Shown piece after piece: positions 8,754 through 17,267 of a stretch of DNA of 64,000 nucleotides. The notes under the pieces are model-generated. The model was not told where the DNA came from, searched no databases, and worked only from the letters and a program-made list of their open reading frames with translations. Numbering within the stretch: position 1 is the stretch's first letter; every line of letters starts with the position of its first letter. The position numbers were made by a program, and so were the translations under genes. This DNA comes from Rhodospirillaceae bacterium (GTDB lineage Bacteria; Pseudomonadota; Alphaproteobacteria; UBA8366; GCA-2717185). The stretch spans positions 1-64,000 of the forward strand of contig PBDC01000019.1 in NCBI GenBank assembly GCA_002717185.1. The letters run 5' to 3'.

Positions 8754-9452
8754 ATGGCAGTGAAATATCACCTGATCAGTTCCTATACATGACCTTGGGT
8801 CCAGCGCGCCGTGATTCTTTTGCGTGCCAAGGATATCGATTTCGAGGTCACCTATATCAACCTGCAGGAAAAACCTGATTGGTTCCTGAAAATTTCACCG
8901 CACGGTAAGGTCCCCGTGTTGCTGGTCGATGGCACGCCGTTGTTCGAGTCAAACGCGATCGCCGAGTATCTTGATGAGATGGTCAAACCGCATCTGCATC
9001 CTGCCGATTCAATCAATCGGGCCCGCAACCGCGCTTGGACGGACTTCGTACCGGATTTTGCAAAGGGTTTGAGTGGAATTTACTATACCAAGTCCGAGGC
9101 GGAAATGCATGCAGGGCTGGCAGAAGCGCCGAAGCGTGTGGTCAAGCTAGAAGAGGCGTTGGAAAAAGAGCGTGACAACGACGGACCTTACTTCAACGGT
9201 GACAAGCTGTGCCTTGTCGACGCGGCCTACGCGCCGTTCCTGCAACGTTTCGCCTTTGTCGAGGCCAAGCTAAAGACGGGTGTTCTGAAGGATTTTCCTC
9301 TTGTTCAGGCCTGGTCCGACGCGCTGCTGGCCAACGAGACGGTCACCGGATCCGTCGTAAGCCACTTTAATGACGAGTTCGTGAAGAGTTTGAAGCGGCG
9401 TGGCTTCTATGTAGGTACATTGTTCGCCGATCCGGCGGTTGCGGCAGAATAA
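8754..9452 (+). CDS. Glutathione S-transferase-like selenoprotein (Sec13)
   Basis: A 232-residue GST-fold protein whose active-site codon is TGA at 8790-8792. From the ATG at 8754, preceded by GGAGGAGG, the frame reads MAVKYHLISSYT-U-PWVQRAVIL. In Cys- and Ser-type GSTs this position holds the catalytic residue (S-x-x-C-P-W/F). The thioredoxin-like domain continues with HGKVPVLLVDG, including the cis-Pro, and the glutathione-binding LFESNAIAEYLDE, followed by the alpha-helical C-terminal domain. Without Sec readthrough a gene caller would begin at GTG 8811 and lose the active site. A SECIS hairpin abuts the TGA and a terminator follows the gene. Likely a glutathione-dependent redox or transfer enzyme; the substrate is unknown. 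Confidence 0.87.
8790..8832 (+). promoter_or_regulatory. Selenocysteine UGA plus SECIS hairpin (GST gene)
   Basis: TGA 8790-8792 is directly followed by lower stem CCTTGG (8793-8798) pairing CCAAGG (8827-8832). The upper stem CGCGC (8805-8809) pairs GCGTG (8822-8826) with one G-U wobble. The 12-base apical loop (8810-8821) begins CGUG, 17 bases after the TGA. The 5-prime side has a six-base internal bulge (8799-8804). The layout and the CGUG loop start match the other two elements in the window. Confidence 0.78.
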
Positions 9453-9474
9453 CGGCGCCATTCGCGTTTTCGTA

Positions 9475-9503
9475 AAAGGGCCGTCCTTGTGGCGGCCTTT
9501 TTT
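9475..9503 (+). terminator. Rho-independent terminator after the Sec-GST gene
   Basis: AAAGGGCCG (9475-9483) pairs with CGGCCTTTT (9493-9501), nine base pairs with one G-U. It has a nine-base loop and the 3' arm runs into a six-T tract. It ends 51 bases after the GST stop codon, so the nitroreductase downstream should have its own promoter. Confidence 0.75.
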
Positions 9504-9584
9504 CATAAATTTGTGCTCAAGATCGCGTCTGTTGCGTCGGATCGTTGCGCCATATTACGCCAAACTAACAAGGGGAAATTCATC

Positions 9585-10262
9585 ATGGCGGAAACATCAA
9601 TCGATCTCTCTTCCTTAAATTTATTCGACGTTCTGTATACGACGCGCGCGATGCGTCGTCTGAAGCCGGATCCGGTTTCAGATGATTTGGTGATAAAAAT
9701 TCTTAAAGCGGGTACCCGTGCGGCCAATGGTGCGAACCTGCAAACATGGCATTTCATCGTCATCAAAGATCCGGCTATCAAGAAGGCAGTGCAGGTCTGG
9801 TACAAGAAAGCGTTCGATGAATTTGTCAGCCCCCGATATGCAGACAACCCGACGCCTGCGGGCTCTTCAGCTGAGAAGTATCATCGACAACATATGGCCG
9901 TTGAGTATTTGACGGATCATTTTCATGAGGCGCCGATTTGGATCGTCGCTTGTCTCAAACACGACAATCCGCTGATACCTCCAGATAGGAAAGCAGGTGC
10001 TTCTATCTATCCAGCAGTACAAAATATGTTGCTTGCCGCTCGCGCCCTTGGCCTTGGCGCTAGCCTCACGACCCGCCACCTCTTCTTCGAAGAGGAATCG
10101 GAGAAGGCGCTCGAACTACCACCGGGGATGCGATCCTATGCCATCCTGCCAATTGGCTATCCAATGGGGAACTTCGGTTCTGTCGGTCGTGGCGACCTGC
10201 GGGAGTTCGTATCCTTGGACCGGGTTGGTCAATCGTGGGACGCGTTGGACACGCCGCATTAA
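9585..10262 (+). CDS. Nitroreductase family protein
   Basis: A 225-residue FMN-dependent nitroreductase-family protein. The N-terminal FDVLYTTRAMRRLKPDPV segment is the classic FMN-phosphate motif (RxxR). AGTRAANGANLQTWHFIVI follows, and the C-terminal part has ALGLGASLTTRHLF. The frame extends upstream to 9489, but the ATG at 9585 has AGGGGA upstream and starts the family-like sequence. Members reduce nitro groups, quinones or enones with NAD(P)H. It is followed by a crotonase gene on the same strand. Confidence 0.87.
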   Translation: MAETSIDLSSLNLFDVLYTTRAMRRLKPDPVSDDLVIKILKAGTRAANGANLQTWHFIVIKDPAIKKAVQVWYKKAFDEFVSPRYADNPTPAGSSAEKYHRQHMAVEYLTDHFHEAPIWIVACLKHDNPLIPPDRKAGASIYPAVQNMLLAARALGLGASLTTRHLFFEEESEKALELPPGMRSYAILPIGYPMGNFGSVGRGDLREFVSLDRVGQSWDALDTPH

Positions 10263-10383
10263 GCGAACTTTTTTGCGGTTGCGTAAAAGCTGGCACGCGG
10301 AGATGGTTTCCTGTCGACGCTGTGCTTGCCGTGGCGGGTTCAATTCGTAAGCTGGACCTCTAACGAAACGGGAGGCACCGTCG

Positions 10384-11109
10384 ATGGCAAAACCCATTCT
10401 CGTTGAGCGGAAAGGCTCGTTTGCCTTTATCACGCTAAATCGGCCGCGCCGCGGTAATGTCATCACTCATGCGATGATGCAGCAGCTGGCAGAGCATGTG
10501 AACGCGCTTGCGGAATATCAAAACTTGCGAGGTATTGTGGTTCGTGGGGCGGGCAAGGATTTTTGCCATGGCCGGGATCCCAAGGGACCAAGTGGTCCGC
10601 CGCCGAGTTCTGCATTCGAGTTGCACGGCAAGGTATTCAGCAAAATTCATGGTGTCTACAAGGCCTTCCGTAACTGTCCGGCACCGATCGTGACTGTGGT
10701 CCAGGGCAAGGCGCTAGGGTTCGGCTGTGCTCTGGTTGGTGGCTCAGATGTTGCAATCGTAGGCGAAGGCGCGAAGTTCGCGCTACCGGAAATGGCACAC
10801 GGTACGGCACCGACTTTGGCCATGTCCGCTTTGTCCAAGGTTGCACCGAAAGCGCTTGCGAACATGGTCTATTCGATGAACGAAATCGATGCATCTACAG
10901 CGCTTTCGGTTGGTTTGGTGAGCCAGGTTGTGCCTGATGATGGGCTCGACGCTGCGCAGTCAGCTCTACTGGATAAACTCGCTGGCTACGACGTAGCAGC
11001 GATCCGAACTATCAAACGCTTCCTAGCGACCGGGCCAGGGCTTGATCCGGAGACCATGTCAGATCTCGCTGGCTACACACTGGCCACGGTGAACACTCGA
11101 CCGAAATGA
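10384..11109 (+). CDS. Enoyl-CoA hydratase/isomerase family protein
   Basis: A 241-residue crotonase-fold protein. It opens with the typical FAFITLNRPRRGN strand. GKDFCHGRDP supplies the first oxyanion-hole region and QGKALGFGCALVGGSDVAI the second, and FALPEMAHGTAP contains the usual acidic position. Family chemistry is hydration or isomerisation of acyl-CoA thioesters. Its stop overlaps the start of the next gene by four bases (ATGA), so it is translationally coupled to a molybdenum hydroxylase large subunit, an unusual partner. Confidence 0.87.
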   Translation: MAKPILVERKGSFAFITLNRPRRGNVITHAMMQQLAEHVNALAEYQNLRGIVVRGAGKDFCHGRDPKGPSGPPPSSAFELHGKVFSKIHGVYKAFRNCPAPIVTVVQGKALGFGCALVGGSDVAIVGEGAKFALPEMAHGTAPTLAMSALSKVAPKALANMVYSMNEIDASTALSVGLVSQVVPDDGLDAAQSALLDKLAGYDVAAIRTIKRFLATGPGLDPETMSDLAGYTLATVNTRPK

Positions 11110-13415
11110 GCTATATCGGCGAGCATCGTCCGCGGGTCGAAGACTACCGCCTGCTTACCGGCGCCGGTGAATTCAGTGACGATCTGAACCGTCCTGGCCA
11201 AGTTTATCTGTATGTACTGCGTGCACAGGAAGCGCACGCCTGGATAAAGGCGATAGACACCGAGGCCGCGGCAGATGCGCCTGGCGTGTTGACGGTGATG
11301 ATCGCAGACGATTATCTGGCGGACGGCTTGGTGCCGATTGTTCAGTATGGCAATCCCAAGGATGCCGAGCTGATAAATCGGGATGGTGCGCCGATCTTTC
11401 AAACGCCACTCTATCCGCTAGCGGTCGGGAAGATACGGCGTGTCGGCGAAGGGTTGGCGGTGGTTGTCGCCGAAAGCCTATCGCAGGCAAAGGATGCCGC
11501 AGAACTTATAAATGTTGAAACGGAGCCGCTCTCAGCCCTGCCGCATATAAAGTCTGCGACGGCGTCCGGTGCGCCAGCAATTTGGGATGAGGTGCCTAGC
11601 AATATCATCGTTAACGATGTGAAGGGCGATGCCAAGGCGGTTGACGCGGCTTTCGCGCGCGCGGCGCACACGGTTCGATTTGAGACTTTCAACAATCGGG
11701 TAACAGGCGTTCCCATGGACCCTCGCGCCGCTATCGGGGAGTACTCGGAAAGCGGATTTGTCCTTAATGCAGGAGGACAAGGTGTCGTGCGTTTTATGAA
11801 CGAGCTCGCGCCTGTTTTCGGGGTTGATACCGATCGTATGCGGGTCATCAGCCGCGACGTCGGCGGTGGGTACGGAACTCGCAACTCGACCTATTCGGAG
11901 TTCGCCTTGGTGTTGTGGGCGGCGAAGCGGGTAGGTCGCCCAGTAAAGTGGACGTCGGATCGCAGCGAATGCTTTCTAAGCGACTATAGCGGCAGGAACC
12001 TGTTGACCCGTGCGGAACTGGCGCTCGATGCTAACGGCAAGTTCCTAGCCATGCGGACTGAGAATTACGGAGATATGGGGTCACATGCGATTACGTATGT
12101 ACCACTGGCACGCGGACCATCGGTCACTACGAGCGTTTACGACATCCCGCACGCCCATGTCGTGTCGAAAGGTGTGCTGACTAATAGCTCCCCAACCACT
12201 GCTTATAGGGGTGCCGGGAGACCGGAGGCGATATTTGTTATGGAGCGTCTGATCGACTTGGCCGCGGCTGAGATTGGCATGGACCGCGTTGAATTACGCC
12301 GCCGAAATCTCATCCCGCCAGAAGCGATTCCCTACAGCAATCCGACTGGCATGACATACGACAGTGGTGAATTTGAGCGAGGCATGGATATGGCACTCGC
12401 ACGCGGCGACTGGCACGGTTTCGAGGCACGTTGCGCCGAGGCAAGATCGCGCGGTCTTCGGCGTGGTATTGGTATCGCCAACTACGTTGAGACCGCAACA
12501 GGCTGGCCTGCGGAGAGGGGTGAAATGAAAATCCTGCCAGAGGGCCGCATCGAGTTAATCATCGGCACTCAGGCAAGCGGGCAAGGGCACGAGACGGCCT
12601 ACGCCCAAGTCGTGGCCGACATGATGGGGGTTCCGTTTGAAAGTATCGTGCTGCGGGCAGGTGACACGGCTTTCGTTAAGATTGGCGGCGGGTCGCATTC
12701 CTCTCGCTCTATGCGGCTGGCCGGTCATCTATTCGGGCTCTCTGCCGATCAAATCATCGAGAAAGGCAAGCGCATCGCAGGTCACGTGCTAGAGGCAAAT
12801 CCAGCCGATATCGAGTATGCCATCGGAGAGTTCCGCATCATGGGCACCGATCGAAGTCTCGGCATATTCGAAGCGGCAGGTCAGGAAGGCTTGCCGGAGG
12901 AACTGACCGGCGGACTGGAAGGCGCGGCGCAAGTGACCGAACTGATTCCCGCCTACCCAAACGGGACCCATGTAGTCGAAGTTGAAGTTGAAATCGACAG
13001 CGGTATCGTCCGGGTCGTTCGTTATACGGCCATCGACGATGTCGGGCGGATCATCAATCCGTTAATTGTTGACGGCCAAACCCATGGCGGTATCGCGCAA
13101 GGCGTTGGTCAGGCGCTTATGGAAAATGGTGTCTATGCCTCTGATAGCGGTCAGCTTATTGCTGGTTCCTTTATGGATTATACGATGCCGCGCGCTGATG
13201 ATCTGTTGAACTACGATTTGGAGTTCAACGAGGTCATCGCACCCAGCACCAGGTTCGGCGTTAAAGGCGGTGGAGAAGGCGGTGCGACGGGCGCGCCTGC
13301 TGCGGTGATCGGAGCGATAGTTGACGCACTGTCGGAGTTTAATATCCGACATATCGAGATGCCGGCTACGCCAGAGCGGGTGTGGCAGGCGATCCGGAAC
13401 GCACGCGATCATTAG
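11106..13415 (+). CDS. Molybdenum hydroxylase large subunit (CoxL/xanthine dehydrogenase family)
   Basis: A 769-residue molybdopterin-cytosine-dinucleotide-binding subunit of the xanthine dehydrogenase/CO dehydrogenase family. The N-terminal RVEDYRLLTGAGEFSDD opens the a/b-hammerhead domain. DVGGGYGTRN is a cofactor-binding loop. TTAYRGAGRPEA stands where form I CO dehydrogenase has AYRCSFR, so it is not a CO dehydrogenase of that type. The GVKGGGEGG motif near the C-terminus carries the catalytic Glu. No FAD or [2Fe-2S] subunit lies next to it, so partners must be encoded elsewhere. It overlaps the crotonase gene by four bases. Confidence 0.9.
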   Translation: MSYIGEHRPRVEDYRLLTGAGEFSDDLNRPGQVYLYVLRAQEAHAWIKAIDTEAAADAPGVLTVMIADDYLADGLVPIVQYGNPKDAELINRDGAPIFQTPLYPLAVGKIRRVGEGLAVVVAESLSQAKDAAELINVETEPLSALPHIKSATASGAPAIWDEVPSNIIVNDVKGDAKAVDAAFARAAHTVRFETFNNRVTGVPMDPRAAIGEYSESGFVLNAGGQGVVRFMNELAPVFGVDTDRMRVISRDVGGGYGTRNSTYSEFALVLWAAKRVGRPVKWTSDRSECFLSDYSGRNLLTRAELALDANGKFLAMRTENYGDMGSHAITYVPLARGPSVTTSVYDIPHAHVVSKGVLTNSSPTTAYRGAGRPEAIFVMERLIDLAAAEIGMDRVELRRRNLIPPEAIPYSNPTGMTYDSGEFERGMDMALARGDWHGFEARCAEARSRGLRRGIGIANYVETATGWPAERGEMKILPEGRIELIIGTQASGQGHETAYAQVVADMMGVPFESIVLRAGDTAFVKIGGGSHSSRSMRLAGHLFGLSADQIIEKGKRIAGHVLEANPADIEYAIGEFRIMGTDRSLGIFEAAGQEGLPEELTGGLEGAAQVTELIPAYPNGTHVVEVEVEIDSGIVRVVRYTAIDDVGRIINPLIVDGQTHGGIAQGVGQALMENGVYASDSGQLIAGSFMDYTMPRADDLLNYDLEFNEVIAPSTRFGVKGGGEGGATGAPAAVIGAIVDALSEFNIRHIEMPATPERVWQAIRNARDH

Positions 13416-13842
13416 TTTTCTTGAGACGTTTGCGGCTTCCTGACTGGATCCTTTCATTAAGAATTTGCAATGGACTGCGCCATCGGTGCGTTTTTCACAA
13501 AGAAGCAAGAATTAGATCAACCACTAAATTCTTACGTATGAGCTGAGATCCTGGCCATCCACCTGAACCGTGTCATGAAATTGTATAAGCATGTGTTTGG
13601 CGCTGAGTTGGAGGAAGTGACCATAAAGTAAAACTGTTGCTGTTGCCCAAAGCTGAGCGATGCACGGGCCGGGGTACATCTTTAGGATCAGATGCCGCTC
13701 GGTGAGGACCATCCATCTGGCAAGTCCGGACATGTTGCGAGGTGCATAGAAGCGGGACAGGACTACTGGCGGCAATATGGTTTCTGATGTGATCGCTGTC
13801 TCAGCCCAACGTTTAACTTATTGTTCAAATCTTGATGTAGAC
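13416..13842. other. Intergenic stretch, no convincing gene
   Basis: A 427-base stretch after the molybdenum hydroxylase gene. An 83-codon frame on the minus strand (13524-13775) has no ribosome site and no recognisable family, and I do not call it. The interval leads into the promoter of the candidate RNA gene. Confidence 0.4.
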
Positions 13843-13871
13843 TTGACCGGCGTCTGCTCAAAAAATACGTA
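13843..13871 (+). promoter_or_regulatory. Possible sigma-70 promoter for the candidate RNA
   Basis: TTGACC (13843-13848) and TACGTA (13866-13871) are separated by 17 bases. The -35 box is good and the -10 box is poor. A start near 13878 would give a transcript of about 185 bases ending at the terminator at 14031-14063. Confidence 0.35.
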
Positions 13872-13877
13872 AATGCC

Positions 13878-14063
13878 GCAATGCGGTAATTTCCGAGAAG
13901 GCGGAGTACAAATTTTTTGGGAAAGGGTAGAGAGCAGCAACTGCCCTAACTACCATGAGGTTAGAGTCGGTTTTATCGCGGCTATCCGTGATACGGAAGC
14001 CACCGCCTAACTTGTACTTCTCAAGAGTTTAAGAGGGGAGGTGGAACCGCCTGCCCCTCTTTT
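13878..14063 (+). ncRNA. Candidate structured small RNA with its own terminator
   Basis: No protein frame explains this segment. It can fold into a long hairpin closed by AGTACAA (13905-13911) with TTGTACT (14012-14018). This is extended by GAGA (13895-13898) with TCTC (14019-14022), enclosing about 100 bases, and it is followed directly by a strong terminator. The neighbouring downstream gene points the other way, so this is not a leader of a coding gene. The length (about 185 bases) and the long closed-hairpin form would fit a 6S-like RNA, but I cannot confirm the family from sequence alone. Confidence 0.4.
14031..14063 (+). terminator. Rho-independent terminator
   Basis: AAGAGGGG (14031-14038) pairs CCCCTCTT (14054-14061). 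An inner AGGTG/CGCCT continuation and a small GAAC loop follow, and the T run is at 14060-14063. It is oriented for plus-strand transcription and ends the candidate RNA at 13878-14063. Confidence 0.75.
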
Positions 14064-14093
14064 ATTTGACTGAATTTAGCATTACTAGGGCTG

Positions 14094-14888
14094 TTATGCC
14101 GCGTCCCAGGTTCCGGTGAAGTTCGGTACACGACGTTCGGCCATGGCCTTGACGCCCTCTTGAAAATCCTTTGTCACACGCAGCTTGTTTTGGATTTCTA
14201 GCTCATGATCGGTCGCTGCACGTACTTTGTCTGCAATGCCGGCACGCATAGTCGCACGGGTTTGAGTGACGCCAAGTGGGGAGGCTTCAGCTATCTCTGT
14301 GGCTAGCGCAATGGCGGCATCGCGGACCTGCTCCTGCGGCACAATCTCGTCCAGTAAGCCCAAACGGTAGGCTTCCTCGCCTTTAACACGCCGACTTGTG
14401 TAAAACATCAGTTCTGCGTTTTTTTCGCCTACGATCTTCGGCAATGTGTAGGTTAGGCCGAAGCCCGGATGAAAACCCAGTCGGGTGAAATTGGCGGCGA
14501 AGCGGCTTTCCGGACAGCCGACACGGAAGTCAGGCATCATGGCGAGCCCGAGACCACCACCCACCGCAGCGCCATGGATCGCGCCAATCACTGGCTTACC
14601 TGTCTTGAACAGGCGAACCGCTTCGACGTAGAGATGATTGCCGCTGTCGGAATTCTCAGAAGAGCGGCTGCGATCGCCGAAATTAGCGCCGGCGCAAAAT
14701 GCCTTGCCCTGTGCGCATAGCACGATAGACCGAACGCCGGTATCCAGGTCGAACGCTTCAAATGCGTCTGCGATTTGCTGGATTAGCGCGTAGTCAAAAT
14801 AGTTGAATGGCGGGCGTTGGATTTCGACAGTTGCGACGAAGTTGTCGACAGTTACTTCGATATCGTCAAACGGACCATAGGTAGCCAT
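14094..14888 (-). CDS. Enoyl-CoA hydratase/isomerase family protein
   Basis: A 264-residue crotonase. The substrate-binding GKAFCAGANFGD and oxyanion-hole HGAAVGGGLGLAMMPDFRVG motifs are both present. SRFAANFTRLGFHPGFG corresponds to the region holding the catalytic acid in hydratases, but Glu is not obvious there, so isomerase, hydrolase or other crotonase chemistry is possible. It is transcribed divergently from the MlrC-like gene. The start ATG has AGGAAGGA upstream at a slightly long spacing. Confidence 0.87.
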   Translation of the reverse strand: MATYGPFDDIEVTVDNFVATVEIQRPPFNYFDYALIQQIADAFEAFDLDTGVRSIVLCAQGKAFCAGANFGDRSRSSENSDSGNHLYVEAVRLFKTGKPVIGAIHGAAVGGGLGLAMMPDFRVGCPESRFAANFTRLGFHPGFGLTYTLPKIVGEKNAELMFYTSRRVKGEEAYRLGLLDEIVPQEQVRDAAIALATEIAEASPLGVTQTRATMRAGIADKVRAATDHELEIQNKLRVTKDFQEGVKAMAERRVPNFTGTWDAA

Positions 14889-15034
14889 GAGATTCCCAAT
14901 CCTTCCTCTTGTCTTTCCGGACGTTACGCCCGCAAATTCCGGCTGCTTATATCAGCCAGGACCGTTGCATCCAAATGGATGGCTTCAGCCGGAATTTTGA
15001 GGCACCGGCATGTGATAAAGAGGAAAATGCTGTC

Positions 15035-16516
15035 ATGAAACTTGTACTCGCGATGCTGAAGCATGAAACGAATACCTTCTCGCCGCTTCCAACACCGGTC
15101 GAGAGCCTAGGTCCGGAACGTGGTCCGCTGCGGGGCGTCAAAGCATATGATCATTTCAAGGGAACGCGTATCCCCATGGGGGCCTTTATCGCCCTCGCGG
15201 AGGAGATCGGCGCGGAGATCGTTATTCCTGTGGCGGCTCGGACGGTGCCTAGTGGCCCGGTTTCGCAGGATGCGTTTGACCAGGTAGCGCGGGAGATTTG
15301 TGCTGTTTTGGCGAAGGGCTGCGACGGGTTGCTACTCGACCTCCATGGCGCGATGGTGTCAGAACAATACGAGGACGGTGAGGGGGAGTTACTATCCCGT
15401 ATTCGTGAGGTTGCACCGGACCTTCCAATCGGGGTAGCGCTGGATTTCCACGCTAACCTGTCAGCGCGAATGGTTGAACATTGCACCATTGCATTAGGTT
15501 ATAAGACCTATCCGCATCTCGATATGTACGAAACAGGGCATCGTGTCGGCCAGTTACTGTTAGATACAATAGACGGTCGGATTTCTCCGCATCTGTCCTT
15601 TGATCATTGTCCTTTGCTGACAAATATACTGCGTCAGGCGACTGATCAGCCGCCAATGCGCGAGATTATGGCCCAGGTTGAGGCGTTGGAGACGGACAAT
15701 GTTCTCGCAGTCAGCGTTTTCCCCGGCTTTCCGCTTGCCGATACACCGTATACGCGGATGAGTGCGCTCGCTGTGACTGATGATGCGGCAGCGGAGGGCG
15801 CGGTGGTTTGTCGAGGTATCGTTGAGCTTATTTGGCAGGAACGAGAGAACTTCCTTTATGAAATTCCTCCCTATGCTGGGCAGGTCACCCATGCGAAGGC
15901 GCTGGAGGGGAAGCCTATTATCCTTTTGGATATGGCCGATAACTGCAACTCGGGGGGTACCCTGGATTGCATGGCGTTGGTTCGGGAAGCGGTGGAACAG
16001 GGCCTGACGGATATGTTGGCCGGACCGATTTATGATCCGTTAGCGGTGGACGCGTTGATTACTGCCGGGATCGGCGCTGAAGTCACGGTAGCCGTTGGCG
16101 GTAAATTCGACTTGCAGGCGATTAAAAAATCCGGCGAACCTTTGACTTTGACGGGCCGTGTCACATCGATTTCGGCTGGAAATTTTACGGTACTTGGCCC
16201 GGTCTTTACGGGCATGCGGGTCGATCTCGGTCGCACCGTGGTATTTGATACAGGAACGCTTGAAATTGTAGTTTGTGAAGGTCGGGTGGAGCCGTTAGAC
16301 CTCGATATGTTTCGCTTCCTTGGTATCGACCCCCTGTCCAAAAAATTTATCTTATTGAAATCAAAGATCCAATATCGCCCGACCTTTGGCGCCATCGCCG
16401 CGCATGTGGTCGAGTGTAATGCGGTTGGTGTTGGCAGCGCCGATCTCGGCCAGTTCCCCTATAAATCTTTGGAGCGGCCGATTTTTCCTTTGGACCCTAA
16501 CGTGAAATTTGGTTAA
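15035..16516 (+). CDS. M81 family metallopeptidase (MlrC-like)
   Basis: A 493-residue protein of the microcystin-LR-degradation C / DUF1485 (M81) family, the usual length for it. Zinc-site signatures appear in order: KHETNTFSPL at the N-terminus, LLDLHGAMV, DFHANLS and TYPHLDMYETG. The DUF1485 C-terminal half follows (ILLDMADNCNSGGTLD). MlrC acts on linearised microcystin, but most relatives are of unknown substrate and are common in environmental alphaproteobacteria. The frame opens at 14909. I prefer the ATG at 15035, which begins the conserved sequence. Confidence 0.88.
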   Translation: MKLVLAMLKHETNTFSPLPTPVESLGPERGPLRGVKAYDHFKGTRIPMGAFIALAEEIGAEIVIPVAARTVPSGPVSQDAFDQVAREICAVLAKGCDGLLLDLHGAMVSEQYEDGEGELLSRIREVAPDLPIGVALDFHANLSARMVEHCTIALGYKTYPHLDMYETGHRVGQLLLDTIDGRISPHLSFDHCPLLTNILRQATDQPPMREIMAQVEALETDNVLAVSVFPGFPLADTPYTRMSALAVTDDAAAEGAVVCRGIVELIWQERENFLYEIPPYAGQVTHAKALEGKPIILLDMADNCNSGGTLDCMALVREAVEQGLTDMLAGPIYDPLAVDALITAGIGAEVTVAVGGKFDLQAIKKSGEPLTLTGRVTSISAGNFTVLGPVFTGMRVDLGRTVVFDTGTLEIVVCEGRVEPLDLDMFRFLGIDPLSKKFILLKSKIQYRPTFGAIAAHVVECNAVGVGSADLGQFPYKSLERPIFPLDPNVKFG

Positions 16517-16571
16517 CGCGTCGGGTATCCGGTAGCGGAATAAGAGGCGGGATAACGGCATCTTCGGTCGT

Positions 16572-16949
16572 TTAGTCCGGGGGCATTCGCTCCGAATCGA
16601 CCAATTGCAGCCGCCAACCATCTGGGTCGCGTAAATTAATATTGGTGCGACCTGTTTCTTTGATCAGTTTTGGCGGCCCGCTGAAAGCGATGCCGAGTTC
16701 CTTGAGCGATCCGTGTGCGCCATTAACGTCGTCGACCCGGAAGGCGATGTGGTTTACGCCTATAACTTCTTCACCAGTAGCCTGGTGGATCTCAAAGATC
16801 GGTTGATCGTCACCCGGCGGCTTTAATTCTGCGGACTCACCGTGGTGCTTGGTATGGGTTAGTAACTCGAAGCCGAGTGTCTTTAGGAACTCTACATACT
16901 CGTCGAAGTCGCGCACTATTAGCTCAATATGGTCTATGCCGCGTATCAT
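16572..16949 (-). CDS. VOC family protein (glyoxalase/bleomycin-resistance fold)
   Basis: A 125-residue single vicinal-oxygen-chelate domain. It starts IRGIDHIELIVRDFDE, with the first metal His, and continues with VNHIAFRVDDV and INLRDPDGWRLQLV, which is the standard beta-alpha-beta-beta-beta repeat pattern. Members bind a metal and act as glyoxalases, dioxygenases, epimerases or drug-binding proteins; none can be singled out here. GAGG precedes the ATG. Confidence 0.87.
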   Translation of the reverse strand: MIRGIDHIELIVRDFDEYVEFLKTLGFELLTHTKHHGESAELKPPGDDQPIFEIHQATGEEVIGVNHIAFRVDDVNGAHGSLKELGIAFSGPPKLIKETGRTNINLRDPDGWRLQLVDSERMPPD

Positions 16950-17267
16950 GGATGCCTCACTAGATAGGTGGAAATCATTCTATTAGCGCTCAAGGCCGAC
17001 GCCAACAGCAGGTGCGCTTACTAAGGAAAACAGTATTCATTGGTATTGATTGTAGTGGTTTGATTTTGCGTGTCCCGCAGTGACGAGTTTAGGGCGCCTA
17101 TTTGATCAGATTTACAATATCGATACGGAGTGCCGCAGTCAGCCGTCTAAATACAGAGGTCGCGCCGCGTGGCTTTCGCGGTTTGTTTTGCGAAAGATGG
17201 ATTGCGTTTAAGCGGGTCAGATCGCCAGCTATTTTGGCAATCCCGATTTGCAAACCGGAGAGCGCTC
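16950..17267. other. Intergenic stretch, nothing supported
   Basis: 318 bases between the VOC and DJ-1/PfpI genes, both on the minus strand. Frames across it are extensions into the neighbouring DJ-1 gene and lack start sites. It probably holds the promoter of the VOC gene. Confidence 0.4.

Noticed and set aside
14909..15034. N-terminal extension of the MlrC-like gene
   Set aside because: Not similar to the family; the ATG at 15035 begins the conserved KLVLAMLKHETNTF segment.
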